Assembly (NCBI GenBank): GCA_964453915.1
Contig: CAYVPW010000024.1
Location: 1 to 20,235, forward strand
Source of the DNA: UBA1259 sp964453915
GTDB lineage: Bacteria > Bacillota > Clostridia > Christensenellales > Borkfalkiaceae
Reading direction: 5' to 3'
DNA: 20,235 bases
This document shows positions 7,209-15,054 of the stretch, in pieces. Numbering within the stretch: the stretch's first letter is position 1; every line of letters begins with the position of its first letter. The translations under genes and the position numbers were made by a program. Below the pieces are notes generated by a model. It was not told the DNA's origin, made no database searches, and saw nothing but the letters and a program-made list of their open reading frames with translations.

Positions 7209-7310
7209 TTAAAATTTCTCCTTATCAAAATCAAGATTTTCCAATATGCCCTGACACACCCTGCCGATGCCGGATTTTCCTAAATATCTGCAATCGATTG
7301 CAACTTTCAT
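7209..7310 (-). pseudogene. N-terminal stub of a GT4-type glycosyltransferase
   Basis: A 33-residue frame begins MKVAIDCRYLGKSGIGRV, which matches the start of GT4 (group 1) glycosyltransferases, where an IDxRYL strand is followed by a Gly-rich nucleotide loop. It stops at 7209-7211, whereas family members have about 350 residues. It keeps a good AAGGTG ribosome site and its ATG overlaps the TGA of the upstream gene (ATGA), so it was once a coupled operon gene. Now it only provides the ribosome site (AAGGAG) of the next glycosyltransferase and may serve as an accidental leader peptide. Likely cause: replacement of the rest of the gene when the two GT2 genes arrived. Confidence 0.65.
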
Positions 7311-8008
7311 TTTTCACCTTTTTTAGCAAAACGTTTTTTATAAATTCTTATTGAAATTTTTGCATAAAGCAAAGATATGCCCGCAACAAGCCCCGCCAAA
7401 GCGACAATCATATATACAACGCCAACGTACGGCGGCTTATCAGAAAACCCTATCGCCCCCGCGGGATTGCCCCAATTAAGGAAAAAATAAGGATAGTTCA
7501 CACCGCTTTCAAACCTTAAACCGCAAAAATAACCTATAGTGGTAAACGCTACGTATAAAACGGGCGGAATAAGGGCATAGCACGCCTCTTTTTTACTGCA
7601 ATAAAATCTATCGGCAAAACACAAAAAGTAGTCTAAAACCGCAAATACGGGCACCAGAACGTGCGTTATAACGTTGCACAGTGTAAAAGCACGGCTAACA
7701 ATAAACGGCGCTAAGATAAAACAAAAAACAACCCCCGTTAGCGTGATGGACACCGTAAATATGTGTTTTAGGATAAAAAACCGCCTAGACACAACGGTTT
7801 TCCCGCCACTCAACTCCATTATAAGCATAATAGCACAGACAAACGAAACGCACCCTATAAAAACGTTGGATTGCACCGTGAAATACAGTATTGCATACTT
7901 TCCGCTAACGATTGCGCCGATAGGCGCAGTACAACTCATAATAACGCCGGCAACGGAAAGATAAACGATAATCAAATTAAGCGCCAAAGACAAAGACTTT
8001 TTATACAT
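7307..8008 (-). CDS. Six-helix membrane protein, Pr6Pr-like
   Basis: 233 residues from the ATG at 8006-8008. Counted from that Met, membrane helices lie at about 8-26, 39-65, 77-103, 109-130, 141-162 and 195-221. The FTVQSN segment in helix 2, THVLVPVFAVLDYFL in helix 4 and the YPYFFLNW loop before helix 6 resemble the Pr6Pr family of integral membrane proteins, whose function is not established. The frame is open upstream to a TTG at 8090-8092, which would add 28 residues made largely of FxxGG-like pentapeptides encoded by the 15-bp repeat. Neither start has a good ribosome site. I chose the ATG because a short basic segment then precedes helix 1. It is the first gene after the promoter at 8141-8169 and overlaps the GT4 stub by 4 bases. 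Confidence 0.72.
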   Translation of the reverse strand: MYKKSLSLALNLIIVYLSVAGVIMSCTAPIGAIVSGKYAILYFTVQSNVFIGCVSFVCAIMLIMELSGGKTVVSRRFFILKHIFTVSITLTGVVFCFILAPFIVSRAFTLCNVITHVLVPVFAVLDYFLCFADRFYCSKKEACYALIPPVLYVAFTTIGYFCGLRFESGVNYPYFFLNWGNPAGAIGFSDKPPYVGVVYMIVALAGLVAGISLLYAKISIRIYKKRFAKKGEK

Positions 8009-8013
8009 ATGTA

Positions 8014-8073
8014 CGCCCGCGGAAAAACCGCCTACGGCAAAACTGCTTGTGTCAAAACCGCCTGCGGAAAAAC
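8014..8073 (-). repeat. Four tandem copies of a 15-bp repeat
   Basis: On the minus strand four exact 15-bp units follow each other, of the form GTTTTNCCGNAGGCG; the third unit counted from the left (8044-8058) is the most diverged. They lie between the promoter at 8141-8169 and the ATG at 8006-8008. The unit length keeps the reading frame, so they may be either untranslated leader or codons of a pentapeptide repeat (FSAGG, FDTSS, FAVGG, FSAGV) if the TTG start is used. Confidence 0.85.
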
Positions 8074-8140
8074 TTTGCACCGCCGCTTGCAAGGCAAACG
8101 CTTTTAGTTGACAGACTTATACTTATAATTATTGTCTTAT

Positions 8141-8169
8141 ATTTTATCAAATATGCGGTGGATAGTCAA
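8141..8169 (-). promoter_or_regulatory. Promoter of the membrane-protein/glycosyltransferase operon
   Basis: Minus-strand TTGACT (8164-8169) and TAAAAT (8141-8146) are spaced by 17 bp. Transcription would start near 8134, about 125 nt before the preferred ATG. Confidence 0.75.
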
Positions 8170-8272
8170 TGCTTACAAAAACATTTCCGCAAAAAAGAAC
8201 CTTGACGAAAAACGGCTGTAATAAAACCAAAACAACGTATAAAATATAGATAATAAACCCCAAACAAAATAA

Positions 8273-8296
8273 CGGCGTAGCAAAATTGCTACGCCG
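8273..8296 (-). terminator. Terminator of the giant-protein unit
   Basis: A perfect 10-bp inverted repeat (8273-8282 with 8287-8296) with a four-base loop is followed on the minus strand by TTATTTTGTTT. It lies 26 bp after the stop of the last small gene at 8322. The tail is not a pure T-run, so termination may be moderate. Confidence 0.75.
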
Positions 8297-8321
8297 CATT
8301 TATTTAGTTTGTTATACCCCC

Positions 8322-8456
8322 CTAAAATTCATCTTTAGGAAGTGTCACGGAGGTATCACCGTCTTCTGTATCTCCGCTAGAAAGGATTACGCATTTATCA
8401 AAACTAAAAATTTCGATAAAAACCCTTTCGTACAATTTTTTGTGTTCTTTTTGCAT
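8322..8456 (-). CDS. Short acidic peptide A, paralogue of peptide B
   Basis: 44 residues starting MQKEHKKLYERVFIEIFSF and ending LPKDEF. The body can be aligned without gaps with the first half of the peptide at 8721-8846: K-[LI]-Y-x-x-V-x-I-E-I-x-x-[FL]-D, then a Val/Ile/Met segment, S-G-[DE] and an Asp-rich tail. That shared pattern is the main evidence that both are real genes. No signal peptide, membrane helix or enzyme motif is present; one Cys. No good ribosome site is visible, so translation may be coupled to the lipoprotein gene 24 bp upstream. It is the last gene before the terminator. The function is unknown; similar short acidic proteins occur near surface-protein genes of Clostridia, but I cannot name the family. 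Confidence 0.6.
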   Translation of the reverse strand: MQKEHKKLYERVFIEIFSFDKCVILSSGDTEDGDTSVTLPKDEF

Positions 8457-8480
8457 ATTAACAAACAATCAATAAAGCAA

Positions 8481-8711
8481 TCAGTCAAACGGATCTATCG
8501 GCAAAGTAATTTCGCCGCCGATGCCGCCTTCACCTTCATTGCCGGAACCACCGCCGGTGCCGCCTTCGCCCTCGTTGCCAGAATCGCCTTCTCCACCGCC
8601 TTGTTCGGTTTTGGGTGGGTCTTCAGGTTGGTCTTTGCACCCTGCCATACCGATAAACACGGTAGACAGAAGTGCTAAAACCATAAAAAGTATCAAAACT
8701 AGTTTTTTCAT
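8481..8711 (-). CDS. Small Gly/Glu-rich lipoprotein
   Basis: 76 residues. The signal peptide (1-24: basic start, then LVLILFMVLALLSTVFIG) ends in a lipobox MAGC with Cys25, so the mature protein should be lipid-anchored on the outer face of the membrane. The mature part is only about 52 residues: a charged Pro-rich segment, a 12-residue repeat built on SGNEGEGG present twice, and a final ITLPIDPFD. There is no folded domain; it looks like a flexible tether or a decoy-like acidic tail. The same charge pattern (KEPPKDPE, then Gly/Glu repeats) starts the SGNH lipoprotein at 17756-19192. The ATG follows peptide B by 9 bases without a clear ribosome site, suggesting coupling. Confidence 0.78.
   Translation of the reverse strand: MKKLVLILFMVLALLSTVFIGMAGCKDQPEDPPKTEQGGGEGDSGNEGEGGTGGGSGNEGEGGIGGEITLPIDPFD
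8521..8592 (-). repeat. 36-bp direct repeat, two copies, in the lipoprotein gene
   Basis: 8521-8556 and 8557-8592 match at most positions; each encodes a 12-residue Gly/Glu/Ser unit. The repeat can expand or contract without changing frame. Confidence 0.75.
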
Positions 8712-8720
8712 AATCGCTTA

Positions 8721-8846
8721 TTAAAAGTTGTCGTTAAACCATTCGTTGTCGTCTACGCCAAAGCCTTCACCGCTAATAGCCATAACGTTTTGCAAGTCTA
8801 GATAAACTATTTCGATTTCAACTTCATTATAAATCTTTTTATTCAT
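8721..8846 (-). CDS. Short acidic peptide B
   Basis: 41 residues starting MNKKIYNEVEIEIVYLDL and ending in an Asp/Asn/Phe/Trp-rich tail (DDNEWFNDNF). A GGAGG sits 8 bases before the chosen ATG (8844-8846); an earlier in-frame ATG at 8850-8852 is too close to that site. The gene begins 20 bp after the stop of the giant protein and ends 9 bp before the lipoprotein, so the three are one operon. It is related to peptide A by the KxYxxVxIEIxx[LF]D core and a following S-G-[DE]. It lacks signal or membrane segments. A precursor of a modified peptide is one idea, but no maturation enzyme is encoded nearby; a small binding partner of the surface protein is another. Confidence 0.7.
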   Translation of the reverse strand: MNKKIYNEVEIEIVYLDLQNVMAISGEGFGVDDNEWFNDNF

Positions 8847-8866
8847 ATCCATATCCTCCAAAACCA

Positions 8867-11800
8867 TTAAGCAATGCTGTCTTTATAAGCAACGGAAGAC
8901 AAACCGTAGTTATAAAGTGCCTTAGCAAGATTTGCAGCCGCATTATCTTTAGTTTGCATGTTGCATACGAAGGTTTTTACACTGTAAGTGACGGTTTGAA
9001 CAACAACGTCTCCGTTATACAACTTAAAGGTGAATATCTTATCGAATTCTAACGCAGAAATACCGTTTGTGAAAGCCTGAGTTACATCTCCGCTAACAAG
9101 CGTTTCCGTAATTTCCGTTTCGGTTAAGCCTTGTGCGGAAACGGTAATCTTAGTTGCATTGCCGGTGTACTTAACGTATAGTCTGTTATCAAAATCGAAC
9201 CAAACGCCTGCGCCGGTTATTGCAAGCCCTTCTTCGGTAGAATTGCTGTTAGTAAAGTCGTGAGAAACAAGATTTACAAACGTGCTCTTTCCTTCTATAC
9301 CTTCGTTTACTAAAGAATCGGTTTTATAGTTCTTATAGGTTTGAGAAGTTGCGCCGTATTCTAAAACGTCTGCAATAAGCGTTGCAAGTTCGGTAGAAGG
9401 ACTGTTAGCCAACTGGTTAGTGCAGTAAGTAAGTACGGAATATTCCGCCTTGGTATCTACAACAACGTTATCTACGATAAGTTCTGCCTTAATATTATCG
9501 CCCATCATGTGGGGTGCTATACCCTTAAACGCAAATACGTATTCGGTTTTGCCGTTTACGGTGCTACCCGTTTGCGTTCCACTAACAACAACTTGCTTTT
9601 CGCCGGTTGCAGTAGTTAAGGTAAACTTAATAGTCACGGACGTTCCGTTTGTATAAGCATAATAGTTAAGGGTTAAATCTTTACCGATAGTAAGCGTTGC
9701 ACCGGTGATAGCACTTTCTTTCTCTGTTTCCCATTGAGCAACAAGGGTTATACCTCCTTCCGTGCCAACAGCAATACTGGTGTACTTAACGTCGCCTGCA
9801 TACCAGCCTTTGAATACGCTGCCGGACTTGGTGGGAACAGCAAGAGTTGCCAAACCGATTTCTTTATAATAAGGCACGTAGTACATAGCCTTTTCACTAT
9901 CGTAATCTAGCCCTTCAATCGTACCACCGTTTGCATTGTAGTATAAGATATATTGATTTGCATTATCTACCCACTTAGCATAAAGGGTTATATCACCCGT
10001 TCTGCCTTGTGCAATTCCCGTAAAGAGAGTTTCAAAGGTAGAATCCGTATACCAGCCACCGAAAACGCTTCCTCCTTTAGTAGCGTCCGCAATGGAAACA
10101 GCCGTTATAGATTCGTAATACCCCTTGTTAGAAGCCGCATTAACGCCGCCGTTCAATTCATAAGTAATTAAACCGTTTGCAACTTTAATATAAAGTACCG
10201 TATCTTGATTGATTACCGTGTTAACGTTAAACTCGGTTTCAAAGGTTGCATCGGTATAAATCTTGTCGTCTACACGAACAAAAGTATCTCTGATATTGAT
10301 AACGGAAGTATCTAACATAGCGCCTGCAAGTTGGTTATAGTTATATTCCGTATAAGACGTGCCGTAGTTCAAGGTTAACTGAACGGTTTGATAAGTAGCA
10401 GCGTCTATCGTGATTTCTCTTAAAGCAAGCCAGCCCATCATTCCGTCTTTAATACGAACTTGGAAATAGAATTCCGTTTTACCTTCTATAAGACTTGTTA
10501 AAGCGATGTTGTGTATATCGTTGTAGTTAGCGTTTCCGGAACCTATTTCACCTTGTTCAACGCAAGTATAGTTGGTATATCCGTTAGCAAAAGGTTCTTC
10601 AAAACCAACGTAGTAGTCGATATAATAACTATCGGTTCTACCACCGCCGGAGAAGTTAGAAGCCTTGTTTCTCAACTCAATATCTATTGCTTCAAACTTT
10701 TTGCCTTGGGGCGCAACTACTTTATAGGTTATATATCCGTACGTGCTAGTAGTTGCAGCGGTAATACCGTGATTTAAATCAAACGTGGTGTACTTTAAGT
10801 TGCCGTAATCGTAGGTATCTTCTACAGCGTCAAACACACTGGTGACACTTGCTCCATCATACGCCTTTTTAAATCCGTTATCGGAATTTATATTAGAAAC
10901 AAAATCTATAGTAGTTTCTCTTAAAGCAATCCAGTTTTGCGTAGCCGAACGAATACGTATTTGCAAGTAAACAACGCCTTGGTCAGGATTTAGCTTAAAG
11001 GCATAATACTTGTCGGTTGCAGGAGTGCTACCTGCTTCTACGGACGCTTCGTACAACTTAGCATAACTGTCGTATCCGTTTGCGATTCCGTCCGTATAGC
11101 CAACGTAGTAGTCTATATAATAATTATCAGTTCTGCTAGAACCACTCCAGTTGGTAAGCTTACCGCGAGAAGCAACCATAATTCCTTCTACGCCGGTTTG
11201 CGCCAACTTTGTAGCATAATTTAGTTTATAGGTAATATATCCGTAGCTAGAAGTGCTGGAAACACCTAAAGAGTAAGTGCCATCGTGAGAAACCATTTCT
11301 AATCCGCTGTAATCATAAGCGCCGTTTGCCCAGTCCACAGAACCTGCACCAAAATCGTTATAATTGATATTAAACTTATCAGTAAGTTCGCTAGCCACAC
11401 CGGTAAAGGTGGTTTCTCTAAGCAATATCCAGTTAGAATCATGTGTTTTAACTTTTATTTGGATATAAGCAACACTCTTTGTTGCATCTACGGGGATTAC
11501 AGTGTTGTCCTTGGCATTATAGCTGCTTGCCGCCGCAGAAGCCGCTCTCAAAGTAAGGCTGCCCGTTTTTGTAAAGTCGCCGTATCCGTTAGCAACGGGA
11601 TCTTGATATCCTAAGTAAAAATCTACGTAGCAATTATCACGAGCGTTTTCTGCCCATAAAGCAAGTTTTGCACGAGTGCCTATTGCAAGCCCGTAAATTG
11701 TAGTTCCTTCGGTTGCCAAAGTGCTTAAATCTATTTTATAAGTCACATAGCCCGTTCTGCCTGCAGCAGCAGGTCCTAAGCCATAGCCGAGGATAGTATC

Positions 11801-14773
11801 GGTACTGGTAGAACCGGTATCAGCAAATTCTACAAGATACATATCTTGATAATCGTAAATACTTTCTTTCCAGCTGTTGGTTTCAGTGGTAGTCACGTTG
11901 TCATAAGCAACGGAAGTGCCCTTTGCCAAAGCCGCTCTTGCGCTAAACTTAACCGCAATTTCGGTAGAATAAGCGGATAAAGCAGAAGTATCGCTTAAAG
12001 TATAAGTAAACTCTTTGCCAGAAACAACTTGCTCTTTGCTATCAACGGAAACGCTATTAACAAAAGCGGTTGCCGCATTTTTTGCCTTAAAGGTAAATAC
12101 AGCTTCTTCGCCTTCAACGATAAATACCGTGCCGGCATCTATTTCTCCGCCGTTTAATAAGATAGTACCTAATTCTTCGTTTTCCGCAGTCACGGTAATT
12201 TCCGTGCCGGCGGGCGTTTCTTGCTTAAAGTTTCCTATATAAACGCCTGCGTTATCCGTTTGAATTGCAACGTAATCTCCGTCTCTTTCAACCGCATAAC
12301 CTTTTTCTATTGCCAAAACGCCGTCTATGTATGCAGAAATTATTCCATTAATGTATTCAACTTCTATATGGTAAACCTTTCCGTCTCCCTTAAAGTTTAC
12401 TTTTGTGCCACGGTTAAAGCCATTGCCGCTTCTACTGTATCTGTATCCGCTAGCACCAAAGGTCATTGCAAAACCCTTAGATTCCATACCAACCCCTGCC
12501 TCATAGTCCGTCATAAATACAAGCCTTGTCTGGTCTATATTTAAAGTAGTGTTTGTGGTGGGATCTTCGTTAGGTTGCATAACGGGAGTATACAAATCGA
12601 AAGATACTTTGTAGTTTGTAGGAAGTGCCGTTTTAGATAATGCAATAGGATAACTGGGTCCGTTTACTTGCATTAACTTTTTGTTGTTAACAATTACCTC
12701 GCTTACACTGTTAGAAGTAGAAGCAACCGCCTCGAATTGAGAAGCAGAACTTAAAGCATCTTCTGCTATAACAACATCGCTTCCAGAGGTTATAGATATA
12801 TTGCTTAAAGAAAGATTTTTGTTCTTAAATTGATAGCCTATATATCTACGGTCAATTTGTATATCGTGAGAATCCATTTCTCCTTGGAAAGCCGTAAAAT
12901 TAACTTCACTAGCGTTAACAATGTTTCTACCTTCTGCTATAACAGAGATGTAGCCAGCATTGTTTGCGGCATCTGCAATATAAACAAAATCAAAACTTAT
13001 ATATTTATCCGCAGTATAAACTGTTTTGCTGGCAATGTTTTGTAAACTACTGCCGTCTCCTAAATAAACGGTGAAAGTAGCTTTATAACCGCCCGTGACA
13101 GATTCAACGCCCGTCACCAAAAGGTATACGCCCGTCATATCTGTATCGGGGTTTTCAAAGTTTCTCATAAACAAACCGATTCTCGCGTTTGTGCTTACGT
13201 AAGTAGTTTCGCTAGATAATTCGTTTACGGGAAGACCTAAATCGAATTTGAATTGTAAATTTTGCGTTTCATCTATCTTATAGTAGTTAGATTTGTCGTA
13301 ATCTTCTACGTTAGCCAAGTTTTTATCTGCTATAAAACCGCGGTTATAAGAATCGTGCGGAGTGTCGGTGTAATAATAAATACGGTCCGTTTCAAAATCG
13401 TATGCGGTACCAACCGTTTGAGCAGTATCTATCGCTACCTGATTGTTAGCACTGTCCCATCTTTCTCCACCGGGGCTAAGCCAAAGACCGGTTTCACCTT
13501 CCGCAGGGGGGGTTGTCATGCCTATACCGGTAATATCGCCCGCATTTAAATCAACAGACATATTGTTTATTTTGGTACATTTTTTCAAACGAATAGTCAT
13601 ATATTCATTTGCAGACCAATAAAAAGTTCCGTCGTTAGTTTGTTCTGTTTTGGTAATTGTTTTAGTAGAAACAACGCCGTTTATACTAGAATAAAGCACA
13701 CCGTTATAATAGCGGTAAGCAATGTGACTCCACTCTCCGCCGGTTCCTGCAATATTAGATTCTCCTGACATATTGTCCCAACCGCTGTAGCCAGTGCTGC
13801 TTCTTAATTTTGCAAACATACCTACTCTAAGGTCGTCCGCGCCGGAGTTGGAAGAATAATAATCAAAACTGATTTTAAAATTATCGGTAAGCGGAGTTTT
13901 ATAGTACATAATCATGTAATCGCTACCGTTAGCGTTGGTTAAATACGTGTTGCCGTTTTTTATTAAGTTTCCGCTTTCGTCCGTATCAGCGTCGTCCGCA
14001 GTAAAAGTTCCCCAAATAGAGCCAGCGTTTGCAATCCACAAAGCGTCCCCTTCGGGTTCTATTGCTTTTACTCTAAGGTTATCTATGTAGTCCCCCGTAA
14101 AGCCTAATTGAAAGCAAAGATTACCTGTTTTTTTGCTAAAAGGATTTTGGCTATTATTAACGTTTAACCAAGTGCCTTCCGCATCTATATCCGTGCTGCC
14201 CCAAGGTGCAACGTTGATATAAACGTTTAACCCGTTATAACGGAAAGTCAATCTGTAATCTCTAGATTCCGTAGAAGTAGTGCTACGGATATAATCTCCA
14301 CTATCAGCACTGTAAACATTGCTCATAGTAAAACTACTCGGCAAAATGTAGAACTTTCCGCCTGCATTATCGTAATCCGCAGCGCCTTTAGTATCTAATC
14401 CGGAATACATACCCATACGGAATGCATCGTAAAACTCATAGCTTGCAGGCAAGCCTACGTAGTGAATATCGTAAGAAATTTCCCACGCATCACCAAATCC
14501 GTCTAAGGTGAATTCGTCAAAATAATCCTTAGACCACTGACCGCCGGCTAAAACCTTATTGCCGTTTGAAAGAGTATCGATTCTAAAGTTAGAACCGGCG
14601 GTGTGTTGATCGCCGTCTTCAAAATCGTAAAAATACTCTTTAGCAACGTTAACCGTCGTTTCTGCAGAAGCGGATCTTTGGGTTTTTGGCATAAGCACGT
14701 ACACGCCAAAGAAAACGCTTATCGCTGCAAAAAGCGAAAGCACGATGACAGATATCTTTTTACCTTTAATCAT
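8867..14773 (-). CDS. Giant secreted modular surface protein
   Basis: 1968 residues. An N-terminal signal sequence (about 1-38, SASAE cleavage-like site) precedes a string of modules. Residues 45-240, 245-410, 455-665 and 685-852 look like concanavalin/LamG-type beta-sandwich domains, which often bind carbohydrates (recurring YDFEDG, FKISFDYY, GVYIGNF-type strands). 856-945 is a short beta domain. 956-1125, 1133-1292 and 1300-1457 are three copies of one module of unknown family. 1464-1530 may be a diverged, and 1535-1602 and 1606-1683 clear, Listeria-Bacteroides (InlB B-type) repeats with the GGW(Y) motif. 1686-1968 holds two copies of a C-terminal domain ending in a YGxxSxxYK(N/D) motif. 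No LPxTG, S-layer homology or dockerin motif was found, so its anchoring is unclear. The start has AAGGAG 7 bases upstream. It is the first gene of a unit with two short acidic peptides and a lipoprotein. Confidence 0.9.
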   Translation of the reverse strand: MIKGKKISVIVLSLFAAISVFFGVYVLMPKTQRSASAETTVNVAKEYFYDFEDGDQHTAGSNFRIDTLSNGNKVLAGGQWSKDYFDEFTLDGFGDAWEISYDIHYVGLPASYEFYDAFRMGMYSGLDTKGAADYDNAGGKFYILPSSFTMSNVYSADSGDYIRSTTSTESRDYRLTFRYNGLNVYINVAPWGSTDIDAEGTWLNVNNSQNPFSKKTGNLCFQLGFTGDYIDNLRVKAIEPEGDALWIANAGSIWGTFTADDADTDESGNLIKNGNTYLTNANGSDYMIMYYKTPLTDNFKISFDYYSSNSGADDLRVGMFAKLRSSTGYSGWDNMSGESNIAGTGGEWSHIAYRYYNGVLYSSINGVVSTKTITKTEQTNDGTFYWSANEYMTIRLKKCTKINNMSVDLNAGDITGIGMTTPPAEGETGLWLSPGGERWDSANNQVAIDTAQTVGTAYDFETDRIYYYTDTPHDSYNRGFIADKNLANVEDYDKSNYYKIDETQNLQFKFDLGLPVNELSSETTYVSTNARIGLFMRNFENPDTDMTGVYLLVTGVESVTGGYKATFTVYLGDGSSLQNIASKTVYTADKYISFDFVYIADAANNAGYISVIAEGRNIVNASEVNFTAFQGEMDSHDIQIDRRYIGYQFKNKNLSLSNISITSGSDVVIAEDALSSASQFEAVASTSNSVSEVIVNNKKLMQVNGPSYPIALSKTALPTNYKVSFDLYTPVMQPNEDPTTNTTLNIDQTRLVFMTDYEAGVGMESKGFAMTFGASGYRYSRSGNGFNRGTKVNFKGDGKVYHIEVEYINGIISAYIDGVLAIEKGYAVERDGDYVAIQTDNAGVYIGNFKQETPAGTEITVTAENEELGTILLNGGEIDAGTVFIVEGEEAVFTFKAKNAATAFVNSVSVDSKEQVVSGKEFTYTLSDTSALSAYSTEIAVKFSARAALAKGTSVAYDNVTTTETNSWKESIYDYQDMYLVEFADTGSTSTDTILGYGLGPAAAGRTGYVTYKIDLSTLATEGTTIYGLAIGTRAKLALWAENARDNCYVDFYLGYQDPVANGYGDFTKTGSLTLRAASAAASSYNAKDNTVIPVDATKSVAYIQIKVKTHDSNWILLRETTFTGVASELTDKFNINYNDFGAGSVDWANGAYDYSGLEMVSHDGTYSLGVSSTSSYGYITYKLNYATKLAQTGVEGIMVASRGKLTNWSGSSRTDNYYIDYYVGYTDGIANGYDSYAKLYEASVEAGSTPATDKYYAFKLNPDQGVVYLQIRIRSATQNWIALRETTIDFVSNINSDNGFKKAYDGASVTSVFDAVEDTYDYGNLKYTTFDLNHGITAATTSTYGYITYKVVAPQGKKFEAIDIELRNKASNFSGGGRTDSYYIDYYVGFEEPFANGYTNYTCVEQGEIGSGNANYNDIHNIALTSLIEGKTEFYFQVRIKDGMMGWLALREITIDAATYQTVQLTLNYGTSYTEYNYNQLAGAMLDTSVINIRDTFVRVDDKIYTDATFETEFNVNTVINQDTVLYIKVANGLITYELNGGVNAASNKGYYESITAVSIADATKGGSVFGGWYTDSTFETLFTGIAQGRTGDITLYAKWVDNANQYILYYNANGGTIEGLDYDSEKAMYYVPYYKEIGLATLAVPTKSGSVFKGWYAGDVKYTSIAVGTEGGITLVAQWETEKESAITGATLTIGKDLTLNYYAYTNGTSVTIKFTLTTATGEKQVVVSGTQTGSTVNGKTEYVFAFKGIAPHMMGDNIKAELIVDNVVVDTKAEYSVLTYCTNQLANSPSTELATLIADVLEYGATSQTYKNYKTDSLVNEGIEGKSTFVNLVSHDFTNSNSTEEGLAITGAGVWFDFDNRLYVKYTGNATKITVSAQGLTETEITETLVSGDVTQAFTNGISALEFDKIFTFKLYNGDVVVQTVTYSVKTFVCNMQTKDNAAANLAKALYNYGLSSVAYKDSIA
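10403..11908 (-). repeat. Three tandem protein modules of about 160 residues
   Basis: Coding DNA for residues 956-1125, 1133-1292 and 1300-1457 of the giant protein. All three share, in order: YDY, GY[VI]TYK, an R-x-KL-like strand with W or F, RD/RTD followed by [CY]Y[VI]D[FY]Y[VL]G[YF], ANGY, a Q-[IV]-[KR] strand, and W[IL]xLRE[TI]T. Copies 2 and 3 look closer to each other than to copy 1. The DNA copies have clearly diverged, so this is an old amplification. Confidence 0.85.
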
Positions 14774-15048
14774 CTTTTTTCTCCTTTTAAACGAATAACT
14801 CGTTTATCATTATTATTCTTTTATCTTGCCCCTTTTGCCACCTAACGCAGGCGAATTTTGCCGCTTTTTTAGATAAGCCAAAATTTTGGGGTTGTTAACC
14901 GTTTTTTTGCTTTTTATTTAAGCACCGCACAAATTGCTTTTACTTTTATAAACATTATTATATATATAGTTATATGCTTATCTAAAAGCCTTTTAGAATA
15001 ATTTGCCCGTTTAAAAAAGAATACACTAAGAGCCTATTATCCATCTTT
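14774..15048 (-). promoter_or_regulatory. Long structured leader of the giant-protein unit
   Basis: About 275 nt lie between the expected transcription start and the ATG. A 14-16 base inverted repeat (14976-14989 with 14863-14878) can form a long-range stem closing about 97 nt. Inside are further short inverted segments, and a 6-bp hairpin (AAACGA/TCGTTT) stands directly before the AAGGAG site. No coding frame of note was found. It does not match the c-di-GMP, SAM, cobalamin, purine or T-box patterns that I can recognise by eye. A cis-regulatory RNA is plausible but unproven. Confidence 0.42.
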
Positions 15049-15054
15049 TATGGC

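Noticed and set aside
8014..8073. Tandem repeat considered as a CRISPR array
   Set aside because: Units are 15 bp and directly adjacent with no spacers.
8867..8990. Search for a cell-wall sorting signal at the end of the giant protein
   Set aside because: No LPxTG-like motif, hydrophobic tail or basic end is present; the protein ends in KDSIA.
8867..14773. Several plus-strand frames of 67-107 residues antisense to the giant protein
   Set aside because: They lack ribosome sites and conserved features and mirror the codon pattern of the sense gene.
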